DNA of 64,000 nt from Pseudomonadota bacterium. GTDB taxonomy: Bacteria; Pseudomonadota; Gammaproteobacteria; Burkholderiales; Sulfuriferulaceae. Positions 8,895 through 20,517 of this stretch are shown one piece after another. The notes below the pieces were generated by a model. The model was given only the letters and a program-made list of their open reading frames with translations, searched no databases and was not told the origin of the DNA. The position numbers and the translations under genes are program-made. The stretch lies in assembly GCA_021795395.1 (NCBI GenBank), contig JAJYPN010000001.1, forward strand, positions 1-64,000, given 5' to 3'. How positions within the stretch are numbered: the stretch's first letter is position 1; each line of letters opens with the position of its first letter.

Positions 8895-10284
8895 GTTTAC
8901 TATCCCCTATCAATTTTAATGCCGCCTCTTCATCCCAGCCCTGCTGGGCAACCTTGAGTATCGCCACCCGCTCGTCGGCAATCACGCCGGCTTCATAAAC
9001 ACCGGTTATTGCCAGCAGACGCCGGGCCAATTCTGCAGCTTGCTCCTTGGTCAGCGCACCCAGGTGATACATTTTCGTCTTGACCGCGGGCGGCGCACGC
9101 ATGCCGATGGCGATAAGCAACCAGGTGCCGATCAGTATCGCGCAGAACTCGTAGACGGCAGAAAATCCGTAGTGCTGCGACAGCCATCCGCCCAGAGCAC
9201 CGCCGAAAAACAGCCCCAGCGACTGCGACGTGTTATAAACGCCCATTGCCGTTCCTTTGGCGCCGGGCGGAGCAATTTTGGATATCAGCGACGGCAGAGT
9301 CGCTTCGAGAATATTAAAAGCAATGAAATACGCAGTCAATGCTGCGACAATATCCGGAAAAGAGTGCATGCTCACTGCCATGCTCAATTGCGCGATCAGC
9401 ATCAGACCGACCGCCATCACGAAAACCTGTTTCAGCCTGGCGCGTTTTTCGCCGTAAATGATCGCCGGTACCATGAGCACAAAAGCAACCAGCACGACGG
9501 GGAGATAAACTTCCCATTGCTGGTCGATATTGAGGTGCCCCGTCGTGCGCAACGCGAAGGGAATCACCACAAACATCGCCATTTGCGCTGCATGCAAGGA
9601 AAAGATGCCGAAATTCAGCCGCAATAATTGAGCATTGCGCAGCACATCGCCCAGCCGGGCGGTATTCGCTTCGGCATCGCTGTGAAAATGGCTGGCTTTC
9701 GGGTCGGGAATATACCATTTCACGACCGCCATGGCGGTAATCGACAGGACGCCGGTGAGCGTGAAAATACCGCTCATGCCGACATACTGATACATGGCAG
9801 GCCCCAGCACCAGCGAGGCCGCAAATGTGAGGCCGATGGTGCCGCCTATCATCGCCATGGCGTGAGTGCGGTGTTCCTCGCGGGTAGAATCCGCCAGCAA
9901 TGCCGTCACTGCGGCGGAAATCGCCCCCGCGCCCTGGATTATGCGACCGACGATGATGGTTTCGATGGATGTCGCGCCGGCGGCGACGAAACTGCCCAGG
10001 GCAAATAATATCAAACCGAAATAAATGACCCGCTTGCGGCCGAATTTATCGGAAGCCATGCCGTAAGGCAATTGCAGCAAGGCCTGCGTCAAACCGTAAG
10101 CGCCTAATGCCAGCCCGACCAGCGTGTGATCCTGACCGCCGGGAAGGTGTTCGGCATACAGCGCAAACACCGGTAAAATCAGGAACATGCCTAGCATGCG
10201 CAAGCCGAAGATGCTCGCCAGCCCGACGCTGGCGCGGGTTTCGCTCGCCGTCATCTTTTCAGAAAGTATATCCGCCTCATTCAT
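8878..10284 (-). CDS. MFS transporter
   Basis: 12-TM-like, [24 protein letters not shown] motif. Confidence 0.9.
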   Translation of the reverse strand: MNEADILSEKMTASETRASVGLASIFGLRMLGMFLILPVFALYAEHLPGGQDHTLVGLALGAYGLTQALLQLPYGMASDKFGRKRVIYFGLILFALGSFVAAGATSIETIIVGRIIQGAGAISAAVTALLADSTREEHRTHAMAMIGGTIGLTFAASLVLGPAMYQYVGMSGIFTLTGVLSITAMAVVKWYIPDPKASHFHSDAEANTARLGDVLRNAQLLRLNFGIFSLHAAQMAMFVVIPFALRTTGHLNIDQQWEVYLPVVLVAFVLMVPAIIYGEKRARLKQVFVMAVGLMLIAQLSMAVSMHSFPDIVAALTAYFIAFNILEATLPSLISKIAPPGAKGTAMGVYNTSQSLGLFFGGALGGWLSQHYGFSAVYEFCAILIGTWLLIAIGMRAPPAVKTKMYHLGALTKEQAAELARRLLAITGVYEAGVIADERVAILKVAQQGWDEEAALKLIGDSKHGISQ

Positions 10285-10348
10285 TTGCTTGGGAACCTCG
10301 GCAAAAAACGGTATATTAACAGGTTAGCCGATTTAAAGTATTTCCAAT

Positions 10349-13156
10349 ATGGACATTATCCGCATCCGCGGCGCTCGTACGCACAATCTGAAAGACATCG
10401 ATCTCGATCTGCCGCGCAACCGTCTGGTGGTAATAACCGGCCTGTCCGGATCGGGAAAGTCGTCGCTGGCATTCGATACCCTGTACGCGGAAGGACAACG
10501 CCGTTACGTCGAATCGCTGTCGGCTTATGCCCGGCAGTTTCTGCAATTAATGGAAAAGCCCGACGTCGATCTGATTGAAGGGCTATCGCCGGCAATATCC
10601 ATAGAGCAAAAAACCGCCAGCCACAATCCGCGTTCCACTGTCGGCACCGTTACCGAAATTCACGATTATCTGCGTCTGCTGTTCGCCCGCGTCGGTACGC
10701 CGCAATGCCCCGAACATCATCTCGATCTGACCGCGCAAACCGTTTCGCAAATGGTCGATCATGTGCTTGCGCTGACGCCCGACAGCCGGTTGATGATATT
10801 GGCGCCGGTCATTGTCGATCGCAAGGGAGAGCATAACGAATTGCTCGATGAACTTCGCGCGCAGGGCTTCGTACGCGTACGTGTTAACGGCGAAGTATAC
10901 GAAATGGACGCTTTGCCGAAGCTGGAAAAAAACAAAAAGCACACCATAGAAGTCGTCGTCGACCGGCTCAGGATACGCACGGACATGCAGCAGCGGCTGG
11001 CCGAATCGTTCGAGATCGCTTTGCGCCACAGCGATGGCAGAGCCTTGACCGTTGATATGGATAACGGCACCGAAACTCTTTTTTCGGCGCGCTTCGCCTG
11101 CCCGGTCTGCGATTATTCGCTGGCGGAACTCGAACCGCGGCTGTTTTCTTTCAACAACCCGGCGGGGGCGTGCCCGCAATGCGACGGTCTCGGTGCCATT
11201 CCCTACTTCGACCCCAGGCGCGTCGTTGCCTATCCGCATCTATCACTGGCAAATGGCGCGATCAAGGGCTGGGACAAGCGCAACCCGTTCTATTTTCATT
11301 TGCTGCAAAGCCTCGCTCGGCATTACGGCTTCGATCTGGAAACGCCGTTCGCCGAATTGCCGGAGACAATCCGCGATTTATTGCTCAACGGCAGCGGCAA
11401 ACAGCAAATCGCTTTTCAGTACCCTGACGAACGCCGGAGCCGACTGCATGCCTTCGAGGGCGTATTGAATATCCTCGCGCGACGTTACAAGGACACCGAT
11501 TCAAGCGCCGTGCGCGAAGAGCTGGCGAAATATCTCAATAACCGGCCATGCCCGAATTGCGAAGGAACGCGACTGCGCCTCGAAGCGCGTAACGTCTTCG
11601 TTGCCGGAAAAAGCATTTATGCGCTGTCTGCCCTGCCGCTCCAGCAATCCCTCGCGTTTTTCGAATCGCTCACGCTCGCCGGCAACAAACAGACCATCGC
11701 CGATCGCGTCGTCAAGGAAATCGTCGCGCGATTGCAATTCCTCAATAATGTCGGCCTCGCCTACCTGTCGCTGGACCGGTCGGCGGAAACGCTGTCGGGC
11801 GGCGAAGCGCAGCGCATCCGGCTGGCTTCGCAGATCGGCTCGGGTTTGACCGGCGTGATGTACGTACTGGACGAACCGTCGATCGGACTGCATCAGCGCG
11901 ACAACGACCGTTTGCTGGCGACTTTACGACGGCTGCGCGACCTGGGGAATTCGGTCATCGTGGTCGAGCACGACGAAGACGCCATACGCAGTGCCGATCA
12001 CGTCGTCGATATGGGACCCGGAGCCGGCGTCCACGGCGGTCATGTGGTAGCCAGCGGCACCGCCGCCGAAATCATGGCGCATCCGACTTCCTTGACCGGC
12101 GAATACCTGTCCGGTCGGCGCAACATCGCGATTCCTGCGCAGCGCCGAGCTCCCGACCCAAAACGGCAACTGGTGCTCGCCGGCGCCACCGGCAACAATC
12201 TCAAAAACCTGACGCTGACGCTGCCAGCAGGGCTGCTGGTCTGCGTGACCGGCGTATCCGGCTCGGGCAAATCCACCCTCGTCAACGATACGCTGTATGC
12301 CGCGATGGCGCGGCATCTGTATGGTTCGGCGGCCGAACCCGCGCCATTTTCGACGATAGACGGCCTGGCATTGTTCGACAAGGTCATCAATATGGACCAA
12401 AGCCCGATAGGACGCACGCCGCGCTCCAATCCAGCCACCTATACCGGCCTGTTTACCCCGGTGCGCGAACTGTTTGCCGGGGTGCCCGCCGCCCGCGAAC
12501 GCGGCTACAGCCCCGGCCGTTTTTCCTTCAACGTCAAGGGCGGCCGCTGCGAAGCCTGCCAAGGCGACGGCGTAGTCAAGGTCGAGATGCATTTTCTGCC
12601 CGATATTTTCGTACCCTGCGATGTCTGTCAGGGCAAACGCTACAATCGGGAAACGCTGGAAATCCAGTACAAAGGCAAAAATATCGCCGACGTGCTGGCG
12701 CTGACGGTTGAAAACGCACACCAATTTTTCGCGGCCGTACCGATTATTGCGCGCAAACTGCAAACCTTGCTTGACGTCGGTCTGGGCTACATTCAACTGG
12801 GTCAGGCGGCGACGACGCTGTCGGGAGGCGAGGCTCAACGGGTAAAACTATCGCTGGAGCTGTCCAAACGCGATACCGGGCGAACCTTGTATATACTCGA
12901 CGAACCCACCACCGGCCTGCATTTTCACGATATCGACATGCTGCTCAAGGTCATGCATCGGCTGGTCGATCAAGGCAATACCGTAGTCATCATCGAACAT
13001 AATCTGGATGTCATCAAAACCGCAGACTGGATTATCGATATCGGTCCCGAAGGCGGAGACAGCGGCGGTTACATTGTTGCAGCAGGTACGCCTGAACAGA
13101 TTGCAGGCGATTCCCATAGCTACACCGGCCAGTATCTCTGGCCTTTACTAACGTAA
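10349..13156 (+). CDS. uvrA: Excinuclease ABC subunit A
   Basis: Two Walker A ([18 protein letters not shown]), two ABC signatures (LSGGEAQR), zinc-finger CPVC...CPQC and CEACQGDG...CDVC. Confidence 0.98.
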   Translation: MDIIRIRGARTHNLKDIDLDLPRNRLVVITGLSGSGKSSLAFDTLYAEGQRRYVESLSAYARQFLQLMEKPDVDLIEGLSPAISIEQKTASHNPRSTVGTVTEIHDYLRLLFARVGTPQCPEHHLDLTAQTVSQMVDHVLALTPDSRLMILAPVIVDRKGEHNELLDELRAQGFVRVRVNGEVYEMDALPKLEKNKKHTIEVVVDRLRIRTDMQQRLAESFEIALRHSDGRALTVDMDNGTETLFSARFACPVCDYSLAELEPRLFSFNNPAGACPQCDGLGAIPYFDPRRVVAYPHLSLANGAIKGWDKRNPFYFHLLQSLARHYGFDLETPFAELPETIRDLLLNGSGKQQIAFQYPDERRSRLHAFEGVLNILARRYKDTDSSAVREELAKYLNNRPCPNCEGTRLRLEARNVFVAGKSIYALSALPLQQSLAFFESLTLAGNKQTIADRVVKEIVARLQFLNNVGLAYLSLDRSAETLSGGEAQRIRLASQIGSGLTGVMYVLDEPSIGLHQRDNDRLLATLRRLRDLGNSVIVVEHDEDAIRSADHVVDMGPGAGVHGGHVVASGTAAEIMAHPTSLTGEYLSGRRNIAIPAQRRAPDPKRQLVLAGATGNNLKNLTLTLPAGLLVCVTGVSGSGKSTLVNDTLYAAMARHLYGSAAEPAPFSTIDGLALFDKVINMDQSPIGRTPRSNPATYTGLFTPVRELFAGVPAARERGYSPGRFSFNVKGGRCEACQGDGVVKVEMHFLPDIFVPCDVCQGKRYNRETLEIQYKGKNIADVLALTVENAHQFFAAVPIIARKLQTLLDVGLGYIQLGQAATTLSGGEAQRVKLSLELSKRDTGRTLYILDEPTTGLHFHDIDMLLKVMHRLVDQGNTVVIIEHNLDVIKTADWIIDIGPEGGDSGGYIVAAGTPEQIAGDSHSYTGQYLWPLLT

Positions 13157-13169
13157 CCCTCAATTTATC

Positions 13170-16100
13170 ATGCACATTCAGTATACGCTGGCCGACATCA
13201 AGAAAACCTTTCCTGCCATTTTTTATGAGCGCGGCCTGACAATTTTCGAGCAGCATCGCATCAATCACGTCAGTCTCGACGACAGCGATCATGCCATAGT
13301 GGCCGAAGTACAGGGCAGTAAGACATTACCCTACCACCAGCGCATCTATCTGCAGATGCGTAACGGCAAACTCATCATCGACGGCACTTGCGACTGTCCT
13401 ATCGGACGCAATTGCAAACATGTGATCGCAGTGCTGATCCATACCTTGCATACACCGCCCAGCCTGATCTCTATCGTTCCCGATGACCAATTCGAGATAC
13501 CGCCCCGTCACATCGGGGTCAACGCGCATACCGCCGATTATCCGGCGTTGAGCTGGCTCGAACAGATCAGCGAAACGCTGGCGGAAATCGACGCGCCGGA
13601 TTATCCGCCAAACGAAGCCTATCGTTTACTTTACATACTGACACCCGCTTACTACGGCACAGGCCTAAGCGTGCGACTGATGCGTGCGCGTCTCAAAAAA
13701 GACGATACGTTCGGCAAAGCGATGCGCTATACCCAATTTTTTGAAGTCGCGATGGGCCGCGGCGGCAATGTCGCCAGCGCGCAGGACAGGGCGCTCTGCG
13801 CCCGCATATTTCAATGTAACCCGCAGTCGCCCAACGATCCTAAAATCAGCGGTCCCGGTAGTGGCGCCTTGCTGCGGGAAGTCATCGCGAGCGGACGCGC
13901 TTACTGGAACGACAGCAGCAATCCTGCCCTGGCCTTGGCTGAGCCGCGGACATGTACATTGGCATGGATAGCAGACGACGACGGCAACCAGCAGTTAGGT
14001 GTAAGTCTGCTCGAACACGAACAGGTGCTGGCGGTAATACCGCCGTGGCGCCTCGATACCCGCACATTTCAATGCGGCGAATTACAGACCGGTTTGAGCG
14101 ATGCGCTGGCCAGCGTATTATTGCAATCGCCCCCGATCCCCAATAATCTGCTGCCGCAGATAGCGAATTCCCTGAAACAGCAATTGCCCGATATCGCCTT
14201 GCCCGAACCGACGCCTTTGCTTAATCGGCAACTGGATGACGCACCGCCGAACCCCGTGCTGATTTTGCTGGAGTTGCCGGTCAATCTCGGCGCGCACTGG
14301 AAAAGACGAGAGGATACCAGCGTTCACTATCTTCCGGCCGCGCAACTCGCATTCGAATATCATGGCATACGCGTGCTCAGTCATGTTGCGGGCAATACTG
14401 TCAGCCAGCGGCGGGACAATACGCGCTGCAATGCCAATCGCGACCGAACCAAGGAACAGGAACTCACCAGACAATTGCTCAGCCATACCGATCTGGCGTT
14501 GATACAGCAGATTTTCCCGGCAATTACCAGCACTCCAGCGCAGATGGCGGCATACAGCTTCGCGCAAGCCGCTGACTGGCTCAATTTCATGATCGAGGAC
14601 CTGCCGGGGTTACAGGAATTGGGCTGGACGATCGATACGCAGGCCGACTTCCCATACCGCGTCGCCCATGTCAACGACGACATCAGCGTGAACATCGAAG
14701 AAAAGTCCGATACCGACTGGTTCAGCCTGGATCTGGGCATAGAAGTCGACGGCGAACGGATCAGTTTATTGCCGATACTAACGCAAACGTTTCAGCAATA
14801 TACGCCTGATCAGATACGCGAACTGACCCGACCCGATCTGGATAGCCAACGCAAGCTGGTATGCATGTTGCCGGACAAGCGGATGCTCGCATTACCTCTG
14901 CAGCGCATACAGGGAATCCTGTCGGTATTAATCGAATTATTCGACAGCAGCGCCAAATTGACGGCAGACGGCAAACTCGAACTCAGTACCCTGCATGCCA
15001 CCAGACTGGCCGAACTCGAAGCCAATGCGCGGCCGCGCTGGCTGGGGGGCGAGCGATTGCTTGCGTTAGGCCACAAGCTGCGCGGATTCGAAGGCATAGC
15101 TCAGGTTCCGCTACCGCTGGGTCTGAAAGCGGAATTACGCGGCTACCAGCAGGAAGGTCTCAATTGGCTGCAATTTTTACGCGAATACGGATTGGCCGGC
15201 ATACTCGCCGACGATATGGGCCTCGGAAAAACCCTGCAGGCGCTTGCTCATCTGCTGGTCGAAAAACAATCGGGGCGTGCGGATTTGCCCAGCCTGGTCA
15301 TCGCGCCCACCAGTTTGATGTTCAACTGGCGCTCGGAAGCCGCGCGCTTCACGCCCAGCCTGCGCGTTTTATTGTTGCATGGAGTCGATCGCAAACAATA
15401 TTTCGACCAGATCCAGAATTATGATCTGATCCTGACCACCTATCCGCTATTGGCGCGCGACAGGGAATTTCTGACCGCACAGCAATTCCATCTACTCATA
15501 CTCGACGAAGCGCACGCGATCAAAAACCCGAAAGCGCTGTCTACCCAAATCGTCCATCAGATACAGGCGAGGTACCGCGTAGCGCTCACCGGCACGCCCA
15601 TGGAAAACCATCTGGGCGAATTATGGTCGCTGTTTCATTTCCTCTTGCCGGGTTTTCTCGGCAGCGCCGAGTCGTTCAAACGTCAATTCCGCACGCCGAT
15701 AGAAAAACACGACGACAAGCAGCGCGGCACAGCCCTTGCTCAACGCATCAAACCTTTCATGCTCAGGCGCACCAAAGCGCAGGTCGTAACCGAACTGCCG
15801 GCCAAGACCGATATCATCCGCAGCTGCGAACTGGTCAGCAGCCAGCGCGACCTGTACGAATCGGTACGCACTGTCATGCAGGACAAGATACGCCGCGAAA
15901 TCGATGCCAAGGGCTTCAAGAAAAGCCAGATCGTCATTCTCGATGCGCTGCTGAAGCTACGCCAGGTCTGCTGCGACCCACGCCTGCTCAAACTGGCCGC
16001 CGCACGTAAGGTCCATCAGTCGGCCAAACTCGACATGCTGACTTCCTTTTTGCCCGACATGATAGAGGAAGGTCGCCGCATTCTGCTGTTTTCCCAGTTT

Positions 16101-16529
16101 ACATCGATGCTCGATCTGATCGAACCCGAGCTCGCCGATCTGAAAATACCGTTCGTCCGGCTTACCGGCGAAACGCAGAACCGCGCGGACCCCGTGCAAA
16201 AGTTTCAGGACGGCGAAGTGCCGCTGTTTCTGATCAGTCTCAAAGCGGGAGGCGTAGGACTGAATTTGACGACCGCCGATACGGTCATTCATTACGATCC
16301 GTGGTGGAACCCAGCGGTGGAAGACCAGGCAACCGGTCGCGCGCATCGCATCGGTCAAGCCAATCCCGTATTTGCCTACAAGCTTACGACCATCGGAACG
16401 GTCGAAGAAAAAATTATCCACATGCAGGAAAGAAAACGCTCCCTGACCCAGGGAATACTCGGCGATGCCGCTGTCGGCATCAGTTCGTTCAGCCCCGATG
16501 AATTAATCAGCTTGTTCGAACCGTCCTGA
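13170..16529 (+). CDS. SNF2-family helicase with N-terminal SWIM zinc finger
   Basis: CDCPIGRNCKH (SWIM), DDMGLGKTLQ, LDEAHAIKNP, GTPMENHLGELWSLFHFL, DPWWNPAVEDQATGRAHRIGQ. Confidence 0.92.
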   Translation: MHIQYTLADIKKTFPAIFYERGLTIFEQHRINHVSLDDSDHAIVAEVQGSKTLPYHQRIYLQMRNGKLIIDGTCDCPIGRNCKHVIAVLIHTLHTPPSLISIVPDDQFEIPPRHIGVNAHTADYPALSWLEQISETLAEIDAPDYPPNEAYRLLYILTPAYYGTGLSVRLMRARLKKDDTFGKAMRYTQFFEVAMGRGGNVASAQDRALCARIFQCNPQSPNDPKISGPGSGALLREVIASGRAYWNDSSNPALALAEPRTCTLAWIADDDGNQQLGVSLLEHEQVLAVIPPWRLDTRTFQCGELQTGLSDALASVLLQSPPIPNNLLPQIANSLKQQLPDIALPEPTPLLNRQLDDAPPNPVLILLELPVNLGAHWKRREDTSVHYLPAAQLAFEYHGIRVLSHVAGNTVSQRRDNTRCNANRDRTKEQELTRQLLSHTDLALIQQIFPAITSTPAQMAAYSFAQAADWLNFMIEDLPGLQELGWTIDTQADFPYRVAHVNDDISVNIEEKSDTDWFSLDLGIEVDGERISLLPILTQTFQQYTPDQIRELTRPDLDSQRKLVCMLPDKRMLALPLQRIQGILSVLIELFDSSAKLTADGKLELSTLHATRLAELEANARPRWLGGERLLALGHKLRGFEGIAQVPLPLGLKAELRGYQQEGLNWLQFLREYGLAGILADDMGLGKTLQALAHLLVEKQSGRADLPSLVIAPTSLMFNWRSEAARFTPSLRVLLLHGVDRKQYFDQIQNYDLILTTYPLLARDREFLTAQQFHLLILDEAHAIKNPKALSTQIVHQIQARYRVALTGTPMENHLGELWSLFHFLLPGFLGSAESFKRQFRTPIEKHDDKQRGTALAQRIKPFMLRRTKAQVVTELPAKTDIIRSCELVSSQRDLYESVRTVMQDKIRREIDAKGFKKSQIVILDALLKLRQVCCDPRLLKLAAARKVHQSAKLDMLTSFLPDMIEEGRRILLFSQFTSMLDLIEPELADLKIPFVRLTGETQNRADPVQKFQDGEVPLFLISLKAGGVGLNLTTADTVIHYDPWWNPAVEDQATGRAHRIGQANPVFAYKLTTIGTVEEKIIHMQERKRSLTQGILGDAAVGISSFSPDELISLFEPS

Positions 16530-16669
16530 CCATAAAAAGCAGCCGATCGCCGGGCGCACCCTGCGCTAACGAATGCGGCAAAAAAAACGGCCAGCATTGA
16601 GCCGACCGAGAAATGATATTGGCGTAAATTGCCGGCAAATGCCTATCGCTTGCCGAGCGTTATTTTCGC

Positions 16670-18493
16670 TTAGTTATCGTTACTGTTATCGTTCCTGTTA
16701 TGGTCATGCCCTGCGGAAAAATCGAACATTCCCATCAAATCGCCGATAGCGGGGCGATTAAGCGGCACATAGGGATTGGCGGCACTGGCAACCGGATCGG
16801 GCAGGTTGTCGCGACTGCGTTGCGACAACGGTTGCAGCCTCCAATTCGCCTCGATGAATTTGAGGATGGAATTGTGATCGCTGTACACATGGTCGACGTG
16901 GCCTTTTTTGGCGTATGGCGACACCGCTATCAATGAAATCCGGGTACCGTCGCCGAAGAAATCGATAGGCTGGATATAACCCGTATCGTAATAACCGCCG
17001 CCTTCGTCGGTGGTGATGAGGATTACCGTCTTGGCCCATACCTGCTTGACGCTCTTGACACGATTGACGATATCGTTAACGAAGGATTCGAAAGCCGGCA
17101 TGGTGGAATCCGCAGGGTGGCCCGCGGAAGTTTCAGGCGGACGGATGAACGATACCGCCGGCAAGGTCGCATTGCTGGCTACGTCCTGATAAAACTGGGT
17201 GACGTCCTGCAGATTGTTTTTTAACGAAGTCGTCATGATGCTGGTGAAGCCGGTCAGTGGATCGCAAATGCCGCAATATTCGTAGGGCGTAGTGACGATG
17301 CCGTTATTTCTGCCGCCGATGTACCATTTCCAACTGACGTTTTTGGCCGATAACGCATCGGCAATGGTTGGGTTGGTTTGCGGCGGCAAAGTATAATTAT
17401 TGGGGCCCAGCGGCTGCGGCGTGCCGGATGCGCTGTAACCCAGATTATAGTTGTTTACCAGATAATAGGTATGAGGCGCGCAATTGCCGTTATTGAATGT
17501 CTTGCCGGGTTGTGACCGGATATAATTCATGATCGGCGCCACGCCCGGCTGGCTGCTGTCCGAACAGTCTACGTATGAACCGCCCGCATACCCGTCCTGG
17601 GTATAAAAGTTGTTGGTGCCGGATTGCGCATTGGGGTTCTCGATCTGATTTGCTGGCGGCACATCGGGCACGCCGTTCTGATCGTGAAACGCAGCATCGG
17701 CAGTCACCATCGAAAGAAAGTTGGCTCCGGTGCCGCCCATGATGGGCTGATGATAATTGTCGCTGATGGCGTATTGATCTGCCAGGGCTTTGAACACCGG
17801 TTCGTCGCCAGCACTCATGTTAAAAAAACCCATGGCTTCACTCCCCTGATAGGAATTCGCGGCAGTCGGCGTACCGGGAGCCGGCGCCGGCGGGGTGTTT
17901 TGGGGCCCTATGCCCACCGTGCGATCGACCCAGACGAACAAACCCATTTTTTCCTTGTTGGTCTGCTGCCACATCTGGAAAAAGCGATGCGTCGGGTCGC
18001 CTGTGTAGGCATCGGGCGAATTGTAGGGTACATATTTGGTGATCTGGAATGGACCGTTAGGCAGATTGGCCGGAAACCGCTCGTCAGGCATGTAAGGAGG
18101 CTGGCCAAAAGCATAGGTAGTCTGGGGCTGGGGCAAGGTGGCGTACGGACCGACCTGATGCGGATTGAGATGGTAGCGATGCAAATCGGACGCCTGTTGT
18201 TGCGCAGCTTTAGCAAAATTGGGGCCGGGAGTGCCGTCTGCATTGATGATGCCTTCGCTCAGCAGATTTTTTATCGTCTCGCCGCGACGCGGTTGATAGG
18301 CTCCGAATACATTATCGAAGGTATGGTTTTCGCCTATGATCACGATTACATGTTCGATAGGAGTGCGCGTTTTCCCCTGTCGATGGCTATCGGCATCCTG
18401 GCCGTCGTCCGTGGCCAGCGCAACGCCCGCCTGGCAGAACAATGTGATGCTTAACGCCAGCACCGATAATTTCGGCTTGCTATATCTTTTCAT
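16670..18493 (-). CDS. Secreted phosphoesterase (acid phosphatase / phospholipase C-type)
   Basis: Signal peptide; IEHVIVIIGENHTFDNVFGAY; TTDEGGGYYD; DHNSILKFIEANW. Confidence 0.85.
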   Translation of the reverse strand: MKRYSKPKLSVLALSITLFCQAGVALATDDGQDADSHRQGKTRTPIEHVIVIIGENHTFDNVFGAYQPRRGETIKNLLSEGIINADGTPGPNFAKAAQQQASDLHRYHLNPHQVGPYATLPQPQTTYAFGQPPYMPDERFPANLPNGPFQITKYVPYNSPDAYTGDPTHRFFQMWQQTNKEKMGLFVWVDRTVGIGPQNTPPAPAPGTPTAANSYQGSEAMGFFNMSAGDEPVFKALADQYAISDNYHQPIMGGTGANFLSMVTADAAFHDQNGVPDVPPANQIENPNAQSGTNNFYTQDGYAGGSYVDCSDSSQPGVAPIMNYIRSQPGKTFNNGNCAPHTYYLVNNYNLGYSASGTPQPLGPNNYTLPPQTNPTIADALSAKNVSWKWYIGGRNNGIVTTPYEYCGICDPLTGFTSIMTTSLKNNLQDVTQFYQDVASNATLPAVSFIRPPETSAGHPADSTMPAFESFVNDIVNRVKSVKQVWAKTVILITTDEGGGYYDTGYIQPIDFFGDGTRISLIAVSPYAKKGHVDHVYSDHNSILKFIEANWRLQPLSQRSRDNLPDPVASAANPYVPLNRPAIGDLMGMFDFSAGHDHNRNDNSNDN

Positions 18494-18784
18494 CTGGACC
18501 TCCTTGCGATTCTTCAAAGATTAATGGAATGGTTGCTCCGCTTAATGGTGACGCCGGGCAAATTCACTGATCAATTACAGACCAATGATTACAATCCACC
18601 CGATACGAATAATAGGTACCGGACATGACAGCCAGATGAAGTATTATTTACACAACCGCGTTAATATAAATTACTATTTGATTTATAAATAAATTTTTAT
18701 TTATTTTTACAGAAATAACTATTTAACCGATATGCCGATCGCTACAGGAAGGTAAGACAAATACCGAGATAAAATTCGCCGAGA

Positions 18785-19627
18785 TCAGCCTCTTACTTCC
18801 AGATTAAAGCGCGCGCTCGCATCCTGTCCGAGTACGCCAGCCAGATACGGCATGACGGTGCGCAATAAAGTCGGCAAAATCCACGGTGGATTAATAATGA
18901 ACATGCCGCTGCCGTGCATGCCGAAGCCGTCGGCGGCAGGATGATGCACGGTCAAGTTCACGTCCAGCCAGTTTTGTACAGGCAGGCGTTTCAGACTCTC
19001 TGGCAACAGCAGCGATTCATGCCGTTGCAGCAAAGGGTACCAAACCGCATACATCCCGGTTTCAAAGCGCTGCAGCGCGTCGCGCAAAACGGTGGGTACG
19101 CGCTGGTAATCCTGCTTGTCTTCGTACGGCGGATCGATCAGCACCAACGCGCGACGCGACGGCGGCGGCAACAAGGCTTTCAGCCCGGCAAAACCATCCG
19201 CAGCTTCGATTTTGACCCGCCGGTTAGTCACCGGAAAATTTTGCCGCAGCAAAGCGCTATCGGTAGGATGCAATTCAAATAAGCGCAATTGATCCTGCGC
19301 TCGCAAGCATTGCATTGCGACCCAGGGCGACCCGGGATACACCCGGAGCGTCCCCTCCGGATTCAGTTCGCGCACCACAGCGACGTAATCAGCCAGTGGG
19401 CCGGGCACATCGTCGCGCTGCCACAAACGCGCGATACCGTCGACGTATTCGGCATTTTTGGCGGCATAAGCCTGATCCAGCGCATACAGGCCCGCGCCGG
19501 CATGGGTATCGATCATCGAATAAGGTTTATCTTTCTGGTTGAGATAGCGCAGCAATTGCAATTCGATAAAATGTTTGAGCACATCGGCGTGATTGCCGGC
19601 ATGAAAAGCGTGGCGATAACTTAACAT
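18785..19627 (-). CDS. rlmJ: 23S rRNA (adenine(2030)-N(6))-methyltransferase
   Basis: MLSYRHAFHAGNHADVLKH; DTHAGAGLY; LVLIDPPYE. Confidence 0.92.
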   Translation of the reverse strand: MLSYRHAFHAGNHADVLKHFIELQLLRYLNQKDKPYSMIDTHAGAGLYALDQAYAAKNAEYVDGIARLWQRDDVPGPLADYVAVVRELNPEGTLRVYPGSPWVAMQCLRAQDQLRLFELHPTDSALLRQNFPVTNRRVKIEAADGFAGLKALLPPPSRRALVLIDPPYEDKQDYQRVPTVLRDALQRFETGMYAVWYPLLQRHESLLLPESLKRLPVQNWLDVNLTVHHPAADGFGMHGSGMFIINPPWILPTLLRTVMPYLAGVLGQDASARFNLEVRG

Positions 19628-19711
19628 AATCTGGAAATCATCCTGCAAACGGCATCGGACTGCCCGTTGTTGCTGCTAACCATAGGAAATAGAACGAATA
19701 CCAGCTACCCA

Positions 19712-20449
19712 TCAGAACCGTTCATCCGGCAATAAATATCGCCACGTGCCCGATAACAGCCGCCCCATCGAGACGCGTCCGATCCGTATCCGCCGCATGG
19801 CCGTTACGCTCAGGCCGACTTGCGCGCACATCCCGCGAATTTGGCCGGGCTGTACGCCTTTGAGCGCAAACCGCAACCGCGTTTCGTTTTGCCAGCTCAC
19901 CTTGCCCGGCATCAGAGCCCTGCCATTCCAGCTCAAGCCGTGATTGAGCAGCGCCAGACCGTTGCGTACCGGCTCGCCGCCGACTTCGACCACAAACTCC
20001 TGCTCGATTTTATTCGCGTCCTCAAGCAGCTTGCGCACGATGCGCTCATCCTGGCTGAATACCGCGAGACCGCTACCGCCATCGGCGAGCGGCAGGAGCA
20101 TCCGCGAACCGCGCAAGTGGCGCTGCAATAAAACCATGCCCGAAATGTCATCGTCAGACTGCGATTGCGCAACGATAGCCCGACGCGCCAGCGCGTCAAT
20201 ATTACCGTCTTCCTCTGCCATACCGGTATCGGCGGGCTGATGCCAAAGCACGGTCACGGGACCGGCGAGTTCCAGATCCGCTTCCGCCGCCAGGGCGATC
20301 TGCTGCCCGGGCGCGACACGGCTGCCCGGCGTTTCGACCACTGCACCGTCGACCCTTACCCAGCCGCCCTCTATATAGAGCTCGGCTTCGCGCCGCGAGC
20401 AGGCAAGCATTTCGGCGAGTCGTTTAGCCAGCCGTACGGATTCTGTCAT
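19712..20449 (-). CDS. rRNA pseudouridine synthase with S4 domain (RsuA/RluB/E/F family)
   Basis: N-terminal S4 domain (RLAEMLACSRREAELYIEGGWVRVDG); IRGMCAQVGLSVTAMRRIRIG. Confidence 0.85.
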   Translation of the reverse strand: MTESVRLAKRLAEMLACSRREAELYIEGGWVRVDGAVVETPGSRVAPGQQIALAAEADLELAGPVTVLWHQPADTGMAEEDGNIDALARRAIVAQSQSDDDISGMVLLQRHLRGSRMLLPLADGGSGLAVFSQDERIVRKLLEDANKIEQEFVVEVGGEPVRNGLALLNHGLSWNGRALMPGKVSWQNETRLRFALKGVQPGQIRGMCAQVGLSVTAMRRIRIGRVSMGRLLSGTWRYLLPDERF

Positions 20450-20517
20450 AATAAGCGCCTGGATTACAATCGCTCATTGTAACCGCTTACGCTCAATAAT
20501 ACGGCCTGTGTTCATTT

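Noticed and set aside
11924-12838. 304-aa minus-strand ORF
   Set aside because: Antisense to uvrA.
17624-18454. 276-aa plus-strand ORF
   Set aside because: Antisense to the secreted phosphoesterase gene.
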